Assembly: GCF_009727055.1 (NCBI RefSeq)
Contig: NC_052357.1
Location: 8,565,742 to 8,629,741 of the forward strand
Length of the DNA stretch: 64,000 nt
Source: Benincasa hispida
Taxonomy: Eukaryota; Streptophyta; Magnoliopsida; Cucurbitales; Cucurbitaceae
Direction: 5' to 3'
In this document: positions 54,938 to 64,000 of the stretch, in pieces
Position numbering within the stretch: position 1 is the first letter of the stretch
Layout: each line of letters begins with the position of its first letter
Notes under the pieces: model-generated
What the model was told of the DNA's origin: nothing
The model's database searches: none
Seen by the model: the letters and a program-made list of their open reading frames with translations, nothing else
Made by a program: the position numbers and the translations under genes

Positions 54938-56857
54938 TGATAACTTGTAGAAATACAAGTTATTTATACTGTCTTATTTAGATATTGCGGCCAAAAGAAA
55001 GGAAAGTTGCGTCAATTGTATAGAAATTAGCTAAGAAATGCTAGAATTATAAATTGTCGTCAATACATCCACTGACACCATGGCGATGGTAAAAAAGAAT
55101 ATTTCAAGTCTGTTTCGCAGGAAATCAAGTCACCGCATGCGTTCATGGCTCAAGATAAAAAGAACAATGCATCTACATCGTATTGTGCCAATCATTCAGG
55201 AATGAATAGACGATCAACGCAATGACGGCGCATGTGACAATCGATCAAGAGCTTTGCGATCAACGCAACTTCAACTACATGCGGTAATAAAAAACAACAT
55301 CGCATGCGAGCACATGATCCAAAGATGCAAATGAGCAACGTAATCGCAGAGGATTTTGACACGTGTACAACTAACCATTATGCATTTTCGACGGATTGAT
55401 TTCATAACAGAAGGAATATTTATTCCATCATTTTCGGAGTTTTCATAACAATAAAGTGGGGACCACACGGCAGAGAGTCAGAGCATTCATCTACAAATAC
55501 CTCAGAGAATTCACTAAAAAATATATACTTGATACGAGGCTATTTTGATATTTGTATATTGAGAGAGAGGCTGATCTAAATGCTGATCGGAGAAGATCCG
55601 GGAAGAAAAGAGGTAAGGACGAAAGGTGAGTCTCAGGATGAATCATTCCAAATCCCTACCGTGAAGCTCTGTACCTAGATCAACACTACCGGTTGAGCAA
55701 GCCTGAGAGGGATGCTCATCCTTCCGTTCACTCCATACGCCGGCAAGCGAATTCTCCATCCAGATCTGTGTTAAGATGTTGGCATTCTTCTGTATTTGTT
55801 TCTATCTCTATCATCAATTGTATCTCATCTTCTTTGTCTAAATCATTCACACCATGTATCAGACGCTTGATTCTATAATTAAATGTCATGATCATTTTCA
55901 TCTCCATATTTTTGTCTACTTCCGTTCCTCTATTAATCGTTTTCTCTACAATGTTTTCTTAATCCCTTGGTAATTAGAATGAATTAAACAAGTAAATTAA
56001 TTTGTGCTAAAGAAATAAATATGTTTAGCTAGAGCATGCTAGATGACACCTTCACCTGTGAGAGCAGAAGTGAAGATGTCATTCTGATCTGTCGAGAGAA
56101 GGTTAGAAGAATGCGTTAACTAAAGCAGAAGTACTTCCAGAGATGGAAGCAACCTTGCATTCATTACGTTCATCCCTGTTTCACCACAGGGATGTAGGAA
56201 CACGGTCGATCACCGAGAGGTGTATGCCAATGGAAAGCGGAACTGTAGTTATATCTTTAACGCAATTAATGAACTTGCGATGTTTGTACTAATTATCTTT
56301 TCTCTTTCTGCTTCGTACATAAAGCCTTGCCACCACATAACACGATTCTTTGTATAATCTTCACAGTCAGTCTCAAACTCGGTATCATGTATCATGTAAC
56401 CTATATCTTGTATCATCATAGCTTAGGTTTACTTTTATCGCATTTTATTTTATTACCGCAACTTTACTTTACTGCATATTTTACTCTACCGCATATTTTA
56501 CTTACCACAATTTTAAGTACCTGTATAAACCAATCTTTTATTAATTGAAAACCCCTGGTCGCATATATCACGAACGTAACACATTAACTACACAATCCCT
56601 GTGTTTGACCTCGGTTCATTCCGAGAAACTTGTGGTGAAACTATACTTGGTTTCAACGCAAGGAAACTTGTGACAATGCAGAGCATACTACAAGCATTCC
56701 ATTAATAATGCATACATCTAGAAGTAGTATCATATAAAGTGTGCATGAGCAACAACACAGCATAAGATTACCTTTTGCGTTACAAGTTTATGGCAATATG
56801 AGCTAGTAGCACATCATCATGCATGCACATTATGAACGTTTAAATCCCAAGTCATCA
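54938..56857 (+). mobile_element. S5: solo gypsy LTR (or LTR plus short tail)
   Basis: The insert begins TGATAACTTGTAGAAATACA and ends CAAGTCATCA, flanked by the exact duplication TGGAG (54933-54937 and 56858-56862). The copia LTR of T8 is continuous across it. Most of it matches S1 in opposite orientation. The last 70 bases include AGTTTATGGCA, also seen in T7. Confidence 0.85.
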
Positions 56858-57237
56858 TGGAGACATACAGGTAGATCATGTTGTAAGTGATAACCAAAAT
56901 GGTCTGTAGTATATGGATATAGGAGGGACACCTTATCTTGATAACGCTACGGATGCGGCCTGCTTTGTTAAATAGTTACAAATGTTGTGATTTGCTACAA
57001 ATGGTCTGATGCTGATCATTTATGTGGAGACATGCGAACGGAGGCGTCCTATACAAAGGAGTTTGTATAAGACCAACCCACGAAGTGATTTAGTCTCGTT
57101 ATATAACACCGTTCATGACAAAGACTTCACTTCACTAGGATGACCATAGGTAACATGACCTCAATCCTAAGTGAGATGGGAACTCCTACCTTTGAGGGCT
57201 GTTCTTTGATTTGCATGGGTGTGAGTGGCCAGACTAT

Positions 57238-58899
57238 TGATGACGGGCAAAAATGCATGTTATTACAGTGCTAAGTTATTAAACAATGAAGGTTTACATT
57301 GATAAAGTATATATAATTGCATCCAAAAAGTATTAAGTTCATAATATTACGGTCACAAGCATCCATCGAAAATAGTCAAATTATGTATTTTTGTGCAGAA
57401 TATGCGTTGACGCAAGGCGGAAAATGCGATCACAAGAAATCAATGGTTGAACGCAGCGTTACCGCAAGGCTTTGCGGTGATTTGCACTCGCAGATATCTG
57501 CTCAAGAAGGATTTTCGCATAGAGCCGGTGCAACTTGGTGGGCGCATCTGGGTGAAAAGCATAATAAATCACGATGGGACAGAAAGCTGATGATAGTCGA
57601 TTCCGAATTAAGTTGACAAGCCGCTAATGAACTATTGTAGCAAGTACACTTTTGATGACAAATATTCGGCACATCAGACAGAGAATTAATGCCATCCCAT
57701 CAGTGCAATCATTAGAGAGAAACAACCTTTCACACCAAAGCTCTATAAATACCGAATGCAACCTTCAGTGAAAGAGTTCGGACAGTTAGATAATTTTACC
57801 TTAGATAGAATTAGCCTTGCTCTTAGTTTTTCTTTTACTTCGAAGGCAGAGCAAGAGAAGGGAAGAGACGCCAGAAGATCGCTCTGGTCAGCTTGAGAGA
57901 GAACCCATAGGCGTGGAAAAGCGGAGAGAGGGCCGACTCTCGCGAAAACAAGACTATCTTTTGAACAGAGTAGAGAAGAACAGTGTAAAAAGCCTTGGGA
58001 AGCAAGAGATTGCTACCAGGCTCTTTATTCTCATTTCACATTTTTATTTTGTATTTCAACTCTATATATATAAAATGGAACCTGCTTATCTACATCTGTT
58101 CACTCTCTTAAAAGCACGCATGAGTAGCTAAATCTATCAAATGGATTGAGAAGAACTAAGCTAACATGACCTAGGATCTTTATTCCATGTGGTTATCTTG
58201 TCTTATGTTGCGCCCAACACCCCTTTAAAGCTACTCGAGAGAGAGTCTAAAGAAAAAACCTAAGACTTGAAAGAACTAGGTTAGAATCTAGACTCGAGAG
58301 AGTAAGATTAGATCTGCATAAGCAAGAGATAAGGACTTAGAGATAAGCTCTGTTTGCCAACATGCATCGCATGCACCCTAGAGATAGGTTATGATATTAT
58401 GTAGTTACCTTGTTTGAGTGTGTGTCATTTTTCATCGCATAAATAAGAACAGAGGCTTATGTGTAGGTCCTATAGACTTATCGCATATATCGCATGCGTT
58501 CTAGAACTAGAAGCTATAGCATTTGCATTGAGAGATGATTTTCTATTGTATGTGTGTTGCATGATCGCATAATATGAACGCATCCTAGGAAGTGTTAGTT
58601 GAACCCCTTCTCAACCCGTTCCCTGCATATTCATCACATCTTCCATATTATTAACTCTTGTCTTAACTTCGCCGCATACTTTTTATTACCGCAAACAACA
58701 ACCCAAAAACAACTCTTGATTTACTAGTTACCGCAAAGACTTCTTAAAAATTATCACCGCATACTGTTTTCCTTGGTCCCTGAGTTTGACCCTGGACTTG
58801 CCAGGAAACTCAGTAGGATTTATACTTAGATTCTGCTGAGAAAACTTGTTGCACAATGCATTCACATCACTGCAATTCATTTCATAAAATAACGCATCA
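57238..58899 (+). repeat. T4 5' LTR
   Basis: This is 1,662 bases, TGATGACGGGC to AACGCATCA, nearly the same length as S2. It matches 62461-62963 at its start. Confidence 0.85.
57744..57751 (+). promoter_or_regulatory. TATA box of T4 5' LTR
   Basis: TATAAATA followed by CCGAATGCAACCTTCAG, the counterpart of the T5 and S2 boxes. Confidence 0.6.
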
Positions 58900-58905
58900 A
58901 TTTTT

Positions 58906-58923
58906 TGGCGCCGTTGCTGGGGA
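58906..58923 (+). other. T4 primer-binding site (tRNA-Asp type)
   Basis: TGGCGCCGTTGCTGGGGA has one change from the tRNA-Asp complement. It follows the LTR end by seven bases. Confidence 0.83.
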
Positions 58924-58981
58924 CTTCGGCAATTCAGTGTGCTAACGGTAATTTTTCTGATCTCTTTGTAGCTCTCGATCT

Positions 58982-60400
58982 TTGGCAAATTATGACCCAG
59001 AGATTGAGAGGATGTTCCGACAAAGATTGAGAGATAGCTGCCAACAACAACAACCAGATAAAGACGACATGGCAAAGCAGCCTGGAAACGAAGCACCAAA
59101 TAAAAACAATGTCATGGCCAATCCAATCCTACTGGCAAACGATCGTAATAGACCCATTTGGGACTATGCATCACCCAACCTCTACGATTTCTCCCCAGGA
59201 ATCATGAGGCCTGCCCTTGATGGATCTCGATTCAAAATGAAACTGGTGATGCTGCAGATGATCCAGACTGCTGGGCAATTTGGAGGAAGGCGTGGCAAGG
59301 ACCCGCACGCCCACCTCTGGAGCTTCATAGAAATCTGTAACACTTTTGTGTTCCCGAATATCTCTACCGAAGAAGTTCGACTAATTTTGTTTCCATTTTC
59401 TCTGTGTGATCAGGCACGAAAATGGGCGTACTCTCTCGAACCGGGAGAGATAACTTCGTGGGAACAAGTCGTGGAAAAGTTCATGAAGAAATATTTCCCA
59501 CCAACCGAGAATGCCAGGAGAAGGAAATTAATGACGAATTTTGAACAAAAAACTGACGAATCGCTCGGCGATGCTTGGGCGAGGTTTAAGAGGCTGGTAA
59601 GAGACTGTCCACATAATGGCTTACCAGACTGCTTGCAGATGGAGATTTTTTTTTAATCAAGGATTGAACCTTGCTTTGTAGACCGCTGCCAATGTGGCAG
59701 CAGCTGGTGGTCTGCTTGACAAAACATATGAGGAGGCCAAAAATATACTTGATCACATTTCCAAAAATCACGAGGACTGGCAAGAAAGCGATCAAAGATT
59801 AAGAATTAAAGATAGTGACGTGAACAACGGGGCCATAGCATGCCTTCAGAACCAAATGTCTACGATAATGAGTTTGATACAAGGCATCGCAATTAATAGC
59901 ACGGGAGCGAAAAAAGGGCAGGTCAACACAATTGTTCAGACGACCGCAAGTTGTGTTATCTGTGGAGACGCTCATCCGATGGAAGAATGCCCAAGAAATC
60001 CGCAGTTAGTATGATTCATAAAGAACAACCCCTATTCCAAAACGTACAACCTCGGGTGGAGAAACCACCCTAATTTCGCATGGAAAAATCAACAACAAAC
60101 CTTTTAACCAGTGGCGCAAAAAGAAAGGTCACCCGGATTTTTCCTGTGAACCAAAGGTCTAATGCATAACCAAGCTAGCAGTTCGCAGACACCACAATCT
60201 TCGTCCTTAGAGAGCTTGCTGAAGCAATACATTGAGAAGAACGAATCAGTGCTTCAGAATCAAGCAACGTCCATTCGAAATCTCAAAATTCAGCTGGGAC
60301 AAATTACGGGCGAGCTCAAAAATAGATCGCAAGGAGCTTTGTCGAGCTCAACTGAGCTTCCTCGCAATGCTGGGGGACAAGGAAGGAACAATTCTTAGTA
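58982..60400 (+). pseudogene. T4 gag (capsid and zinc knuckle)
   Basis: The long frame 58982-59656 (224 codons) covers the capsid: ASPNLYDFSPGIMRPALDGS, LQMIQTAGQFGGRRGKDPHA, LFPFSLCDQARKWAYSLEPG and EQVVEKFMKKYFPPTENARR. A T run at 59647-59654 shifts frame. AAAGGLLDKTYEEAKNILDH and LQNQMSTIMSLIQGIAI follow, then the knuckle CVICGDAHPMEEC (C-x2-C-x3-H-x4-C). After a TGA come GWRNHPNF and the C-terminal SLESLLKQYIEKNESVLQNQ. It is the most complete gypsy gag in the window, with about four breaks. Confidence 0.87.
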
Positions 60401-60406
60401 ATCTCC

Positions 60407-61024
60407 TTGCTAAGTGACAAAATGACTGCAGAAGTAGGGGAGGAACCCATCACGACCAACTTGAATGCGGTGACAACCGAGGACCTGTTGACTTATAATT
60501 TGGAAAAGCCCGAGAAGATGAACCCTGAAGTTGCATCCACCCCTGAGCCTTTAGAACACGAAATAGAAGAAGTCCAGCTACCAACATTCCCGCAAAGATT
60601 GAAAAAGAAACAGAATGATGAAGAAAATATTGCGACAGTGGCAATAACACAAAATGCTATGATCCCACAAAAAATGTGCGACCCAGGAATCTTCACGATA
60701 TCATGCTCCATTGGAGGGGTCTATAGTGGCAAAGCACTATGCGATCTTGGGGCGAGTATAAACGTAATGCCGCTATCAATCTTCAAACGATTGAATATGG
60801 GCAAACTCATGCCCACAACGGAGACTCTCTTACTTACGGATAGATCCCGAATACATCCTGAAGGAGAGTTGAAAGATGTCGCAATCTCAATTGATAAATT
60901 CATCTTGCCGGCAGACTTCATCATTTTGGATTATAAAGCAGACGAAGATGCGGCCATCATATTGGGACGACCATTCCTTTCGACCGGTCGCGCTCAAATT
61001 GATCTGCGAAAGGGGAGATTGTGA
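60407..61024 (+). CDS. T4 gypsy aspartic protease region (open, 205 codons)
   Basis: The open frame covers the approach LPTFPQRLKKKQNDEENIAT and the protease GKALCDLGASINVMPLSIFK with catalytic DLGA, then LILLTDRS-type sequence, DFIILDYKADEDAAIILGRP and STGRAQIDLRKGRL. Compared with T5, the roughly 50 residues around MPTYAKFLKDM are deleted at KKKQND/EENIATV. The stop at 61022 comes where T5 continues GEITLSI. It is open and could be translated as part of a polyprotein, but no start context or expression evidence exists. Confidence 0.75.
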   Translation: MLSDKMTAEVGEEPITTNLNAVTTEDLLTYNLEKPEKMNPEVASTPEPLEHEIEEVQLPTFPQRLKKKQNDEENIATVAITQNAMIPQKMCDPGIFTISCSIGGVYSGKALCDLGASINVMPLSIFKRLNMGKLMPTTETLLLTDRSRIHPEGELKDVAISIDKFILPADFIILDYKADEDAAIILGRPFLSTGRAQIDLRKGRL

Positions 61025-62427
61025 TGAACATTAACGGGAAAAAGCTCCGGATTAAGGCAATCAAGATTCCAGAGGACAGAGAAAAGAAGAAAAAGCCGCC
61101 ATGGACGTAAAAAGTCCAGCTTATACCACAAAATAAGCAGTCCCTGCGTCACTATGCGATCCAACCTCATCAGGTACGCAATCCTTTTGAATACCCTTTT
61201 TCTACATCAATACTTCATGACCTCTCATCACCTTGTTGTTATTTGTTATCGCATATTTACAACTTATCTAAAAAATAAAAAAAAGTTGCGATCATGCTGA
61301 ATGATTGCTGTAAGCTATTTTGTTAACTCTGTTTTTTTAATATTATTTGACCATCTCAGTGTTTTTCTTGCAAAGATCGAGGTGAACGATTGCGAAGGTG
61401 TTACATGAAGACGCCCTACTTTATTCCGTCACCACAATCCAAAGAAAGTTGATCGCCGCAAAGTAGGATACGTCAACAAACAATGCGGGCGACAACGCAA
61501 ATTTGGGGGTTGTATCTTTCCTTGACTTTATTCCAAATTTCGATATCGCTTTTAATTTTGAAAATTTTATCACCGCATCCTCTTTGGTTACCACAATCAT
61601 TTAACACTGATCAATTTAGTAAGTCGCCGCATGCTTTCTCTTTGCCAATTATGATTTCAATGATGAAACACATGCTTCTATTTTTTCGTATACACTAGAG
61701 TCAACTTAATTTTAGGATAGTCACCTCATGAAATTTTTCTAAAAGTTAGTGGTCTGCTAGCTTTCTTTCAAACTGACCCTTTACGAAGCTTCCTAAGAAC
61801 ATCGCATGACTTCTTTCAATCTTTTAGTAATGAGGACATTTCCGCATTTTAAATTTGAGCTTGTGGTATTCATTTTCGACCATGCTATTTTTAGCTTATC
61901 TAAAAAAAAAATCATAATGTTGCAATCGGATCCTATTCGTAGTTGGATGTCCGCATGACACACATGGAGGCAAGCCAAAACGAAGGTCGGAATCATGATC
62001 AACGCATAAAAAATGACCGCAACTCCACTGGCAAATGGGTATGAGTTTAGTTTGAGAAAGACCGCCTTGCTTGTAGTTGGATGTCCGCATCACACACGTG
62101 GGGGCAAGCCAAAACGAAGGCGAGGCACTTGGATCAGTACAAGGTCAGAGAGAAAAAAAAATAATGCATAAAATACGCAAGGATAAAAAAATCAGTTAAC
62201 ATCCCAGTAAAAGAAAGTTCTTTTAAAATAAATCATGCGATGTCCTAGAATCTAGTAAAGTCTTTTTTAAGGTTAAACTTGCGGTCACTAAATTTTAGAA
62301 ATAATTTAAGAAGAGACCTGAATAAGAATTAAGGAAATTTTGGTGCATAGGATTTGAATGAGATATCCTTGAGAAATCTAGGAAAAGAGATTACGGTCGA
62401 CTGTCTAAAGGAAATCTTTAGTTCCTG
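61025..62427 (+). other. T4 3' non-coding region
   Basis: After a short frameshifted protease tail (NINGKKLRIKAIKIPEDRE) there is no RT or integrase. It contains a 47-base direct repeat at 61940-61986 and 62073-62120 (GTAGTTGGATGTCCGCAT and following), inverted copies of which are in the T3 interior. This suggests a conserved 3' untranslated region of this gypsy group. Confidence 0.7.
61940..62120. repeat. Direct repeat in the T4 3' region
   Basis: Two copies (61940-61986 and 62073-62120) share GTAGTTGGATGTCCGCAT, ACACAC(A/G)TGG(A/G)GGCAAG and CCAAAACGAAGG. Confidence 0.85.
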
Positions 62428-62460
62428 CTTGAGGACAAGCATTGTTTAAATTTTGGGGTG
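62428..62460 (+). other. T4 polypurine tract region
   Basis: CTTGAGGACAAGCATTG and then TTTAAATTTTGGGGTG lie immediately before the LTR start TGATAACGGG. Confidence 0.78.
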
Positions 62461-62963
62461 TGATAACGGGCATAAATGCACGTTATTACAGTGCTAAGTT
62501 ATTAAACAATGAAGGTTTGCATTGATAAAATATATATAATTGTGTCCAAAAAGCATTAAATTCATAATATTGCGGTCACAGGCGTCCATCACATGAAAAC
62601 AGTTAACTTATGTATTTTTGTGCAGAATATACGTTGACGCAAGGCGGAAAATGCGATCACAAGAAATCAACGGTCGAACGCAGCATTACCACAGGGCTTT
62701 GTGGTGATTTGCGCTCGTAGATATCTGCTCAAGAAGAATTACCGCATAGAGCCGGCGCAACTTGGTGGACGCATCTGGGTGAAAAGCATAATAAATCACG
62801 ATGGGACAGAAAGCTGATGACGGTCGATTCCTAATTAAGTTGACAAGCCGCTAACGAACTACTGTAGTAAGTACACTCAACTTTTCGGTGACAAATATTC
62901 GGCAAATCAGATAGAGAATTAATGCAATCCCATTAGTGCAATCATCAGAGAGAAGCAACCTTT
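62461..62963 (+). repeat. T4 3' LTR, first 503 bases
   Basis: This matches 57238 to about 57735. It is cut by T7 just before the TATA box. Confidence 0.82.
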
Positions 62964-64000
62964 TGAAACGCAAGAATTGATCTAAGCTACAAGTCCATGC
63001 CATAAACTTGATGACATAGATTTTATGCGATGATATGTGATACTACTTCTAGATATGCATTATTAATGAATGTTTTTGTAGTATGCTGTGAGTTGTCACA
63101 AGTTTCCTTGCGTTGAAACTAAGTATAATTTCATCGCAAGTTTCTCGGTGTGATCCGAGGTCGAACATAGGGATTGTTTTAGGTTAATTGCGTTATTTTG
63201 TTGATATATGTGACCGGGAGTTTTTCCAATTAATAAAGGTGTTGTTTGTACATGCCATAAAGTAAATTGTGCAATAAAGTAAAGATAAGCGATATAAATG
63301 CGGTAATAAAGTAAATTGTGATAAAAGTAAAGTGCGATAAAATAAACCTAAGCTATGATGATACAAGATACAGGTTACATGATACAAGATACAGAGGTTG
63401 AGACTGACGGCGAAGAATATACAAAGATTGTTTTATGCGGTGGCAAGACTTATGTGCGAAACAGAAAGAGAAAGGATAATCAATATAAACAGCGCAAGTT
63501 TCTTAATTGCGTTAAAGATATAAGTACGGTTTCGCTTTCCCTTGGCGTACACCTTTCGGTGATCAGCTGTGTTTCCCACATCTCTGTGGTGAAACAGGGA
63601 CAAACGTAATGAATGCAAGGTTACTTCCATCTCTGGAAGTACTTCTCGCTTTAGTTAACGTTGCAGTGTTGGGCTGCTGATCGTCATTCCTTGAATCAAA
63701 TTCATCATTGCGGTCATTTGGTTTTGCAATGAAACAATAGCACCGTTATTTGCATTCGAGTCTTTGAGTCTTAATCTCTAGTCACTCTCCCTTCAGTCTT
63801 CATGATTCTTGGAGAAGCGGTCCAAGATATTCTTCGCCTCGTCATAAGTCTTGTCAAGAAGACCACCAACTGCTGCCGCATTGGCAACGGTCTGTGAAGC
63901 AGGATTCAAACCGTGGTAGAAACTTTCCATTTGCAGGCAATCTGGTAGCCCATTATGCGGACATTCTCTGACCATCCTTTTAAACCTCGTCCAGGCATCG
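62964..64000 (-). mobile_element. T7: gypsy fragment, minus strand, LTR joined to gag (runs off the window)
   Basis: The LTR part, 62964 to about 63660, matches the S1 LTR in the same orientation (its 3' half). At about 63660 it switches to gag sequence on the same strand. Polymerase genes, polypurine tract and the first half of the 3' LTR are deleted between them. The element continues beyond 64000. Confidence 0.75.
63661..64000 (-). pseudogene. T7 gag, middle part
   Basis: From 64000 downwards: FKRMVRECPHNGLPDCLQME, SFYHGLNPASQTVANAAAVG, GLLDKTYDEAKNILDRFSKN, a TGA after HED (tryptophan in T4), a TAG after ESD, then LQNQMTAMMNLIQGMTI. It corresponds to T4 59570-59900. It still has the FYHGLNP stretch destroyed by the T run in T4. 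Confidence 0.83.

Larger units (their letters stand above)
52826..57237 (+). mobile_element. T8: internally deleted copia of the T2 family
   Basis: T8 is plus-strand: leader (52826-54360), the beginning of gag (54364-54817), then a direct jump into LTR sequence (54818-54937, continued at 56863-57237). The LTR matches 49272-49955 and the T2 LTR. Protease, integrase and RT are gone. The LTR is interrupted by S5 (TSD TGGAG) and then by T4, so its end lies beyond the window. No 5' LTR was found. Confidence 0.75.
57238..62963 (+). mobile_element. T4: Athila/Tat-like gypsy element with gag and protease only
   Basis: T4 has a 5' LTR (57238-58899), tRNA-Asp primer site (58906-58923), gag (58982 to about 60400), protease (60407-61024), a 1.4-kb non-coding 3' region, polypurine tract and the start of the 3' LTR (62461-62963), then T7. 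RT, RNase H and integrase are absent between protease and polypurine tract. The element could move only with proteins from relatives. It is inserted in the T8 LTR; the left flank is ACTAT and the right flank lies outside the window. Confidence 0.87.

Overview
This is nuclear DNA from a flowering plant and almost all of it is transposable elements. Codon style, introns, LRR receptor-kinase exons, Ty1/copia and Ty3/gypsy (Athila/Tat type) proteins and AT-rich spacers all fit a dicot. The copia polyprotein, the gypsy gag and the MULE/DUF1985 combination look most like repeats I associate with Cucurbitaceae; that family-level guess is from memory and is moderate at best. I see no intact host gene, no rRNA or tRNA gene, no CRISPR and no bacterial feature. 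Layout. (1) At 1-2302 on the minus strand lies the 5' half of a malectin-like LRR receptor kinase gene that has lost its second malectin exon. A second, 5'- and 3'-truncated copy of the same gene sits at 41884-43950 on the same strand and still has that exon, but frameshifted. (2) Between the two copies is a nested stack about 37.5 kb long. A copia element (T1, 2756-40225, +) is split by a second copia (T2, 3689-36660, -, TSD GTTAG). The 3' LTR of T2 is split by a gypsy-type element without visible coding sequence (T3, 5124-23239, -, TSD ATGAA). T3 in turn holds a truncated gypsy element (T6, 6096 to about 8765, +), a solo LTR (S1, 19618-21480, -) and a chimeric gypsy element (T5, 9729 to about 18097, +) with a 731-N assembly gap. 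The internal part of T2 carries two further solo LTRs, S2 (24247-25907) and S3 (30022-32849, TSD AAAAC). (3) 44293-49012 holds a solo LTR (S4), tandem repeats, AT-rich spacer and a DUF1985 fragment. (4) 49013-52830 holds a minisatellite, a copia LTR piece, a probable Mutator-like element fragment and a minus-strand copia fragment (T9). (5) 52826-64000 is a second nest: a T2-family copia remnant (T8) whose LTR hosts a solo LTR (S5, TSD TGGAG) and a gag-protease-only gypsy element (T4, 57238-62963), itself entered by a minus-strand gypsy fragment (T7). The elements do not form a pathway. What links them is shared architecture: a tRNA-Asp-type primer site in the gypsy elements, an initiator-Met-type primer site in the copia elements, a common TATAAATA box in the gypsy LTRs, and an imperfectly conserved terminal hairpin at the U3 end of several different gypsy LTR families. 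That hairpin varies with paired (compensatory) changes and is the observation I consider most worth testing. No enzymatic system of a new kind is visible. Positions of nested breakpoints without a target-site duplication are by-eye estimates, good to roughly 10-30 bases.
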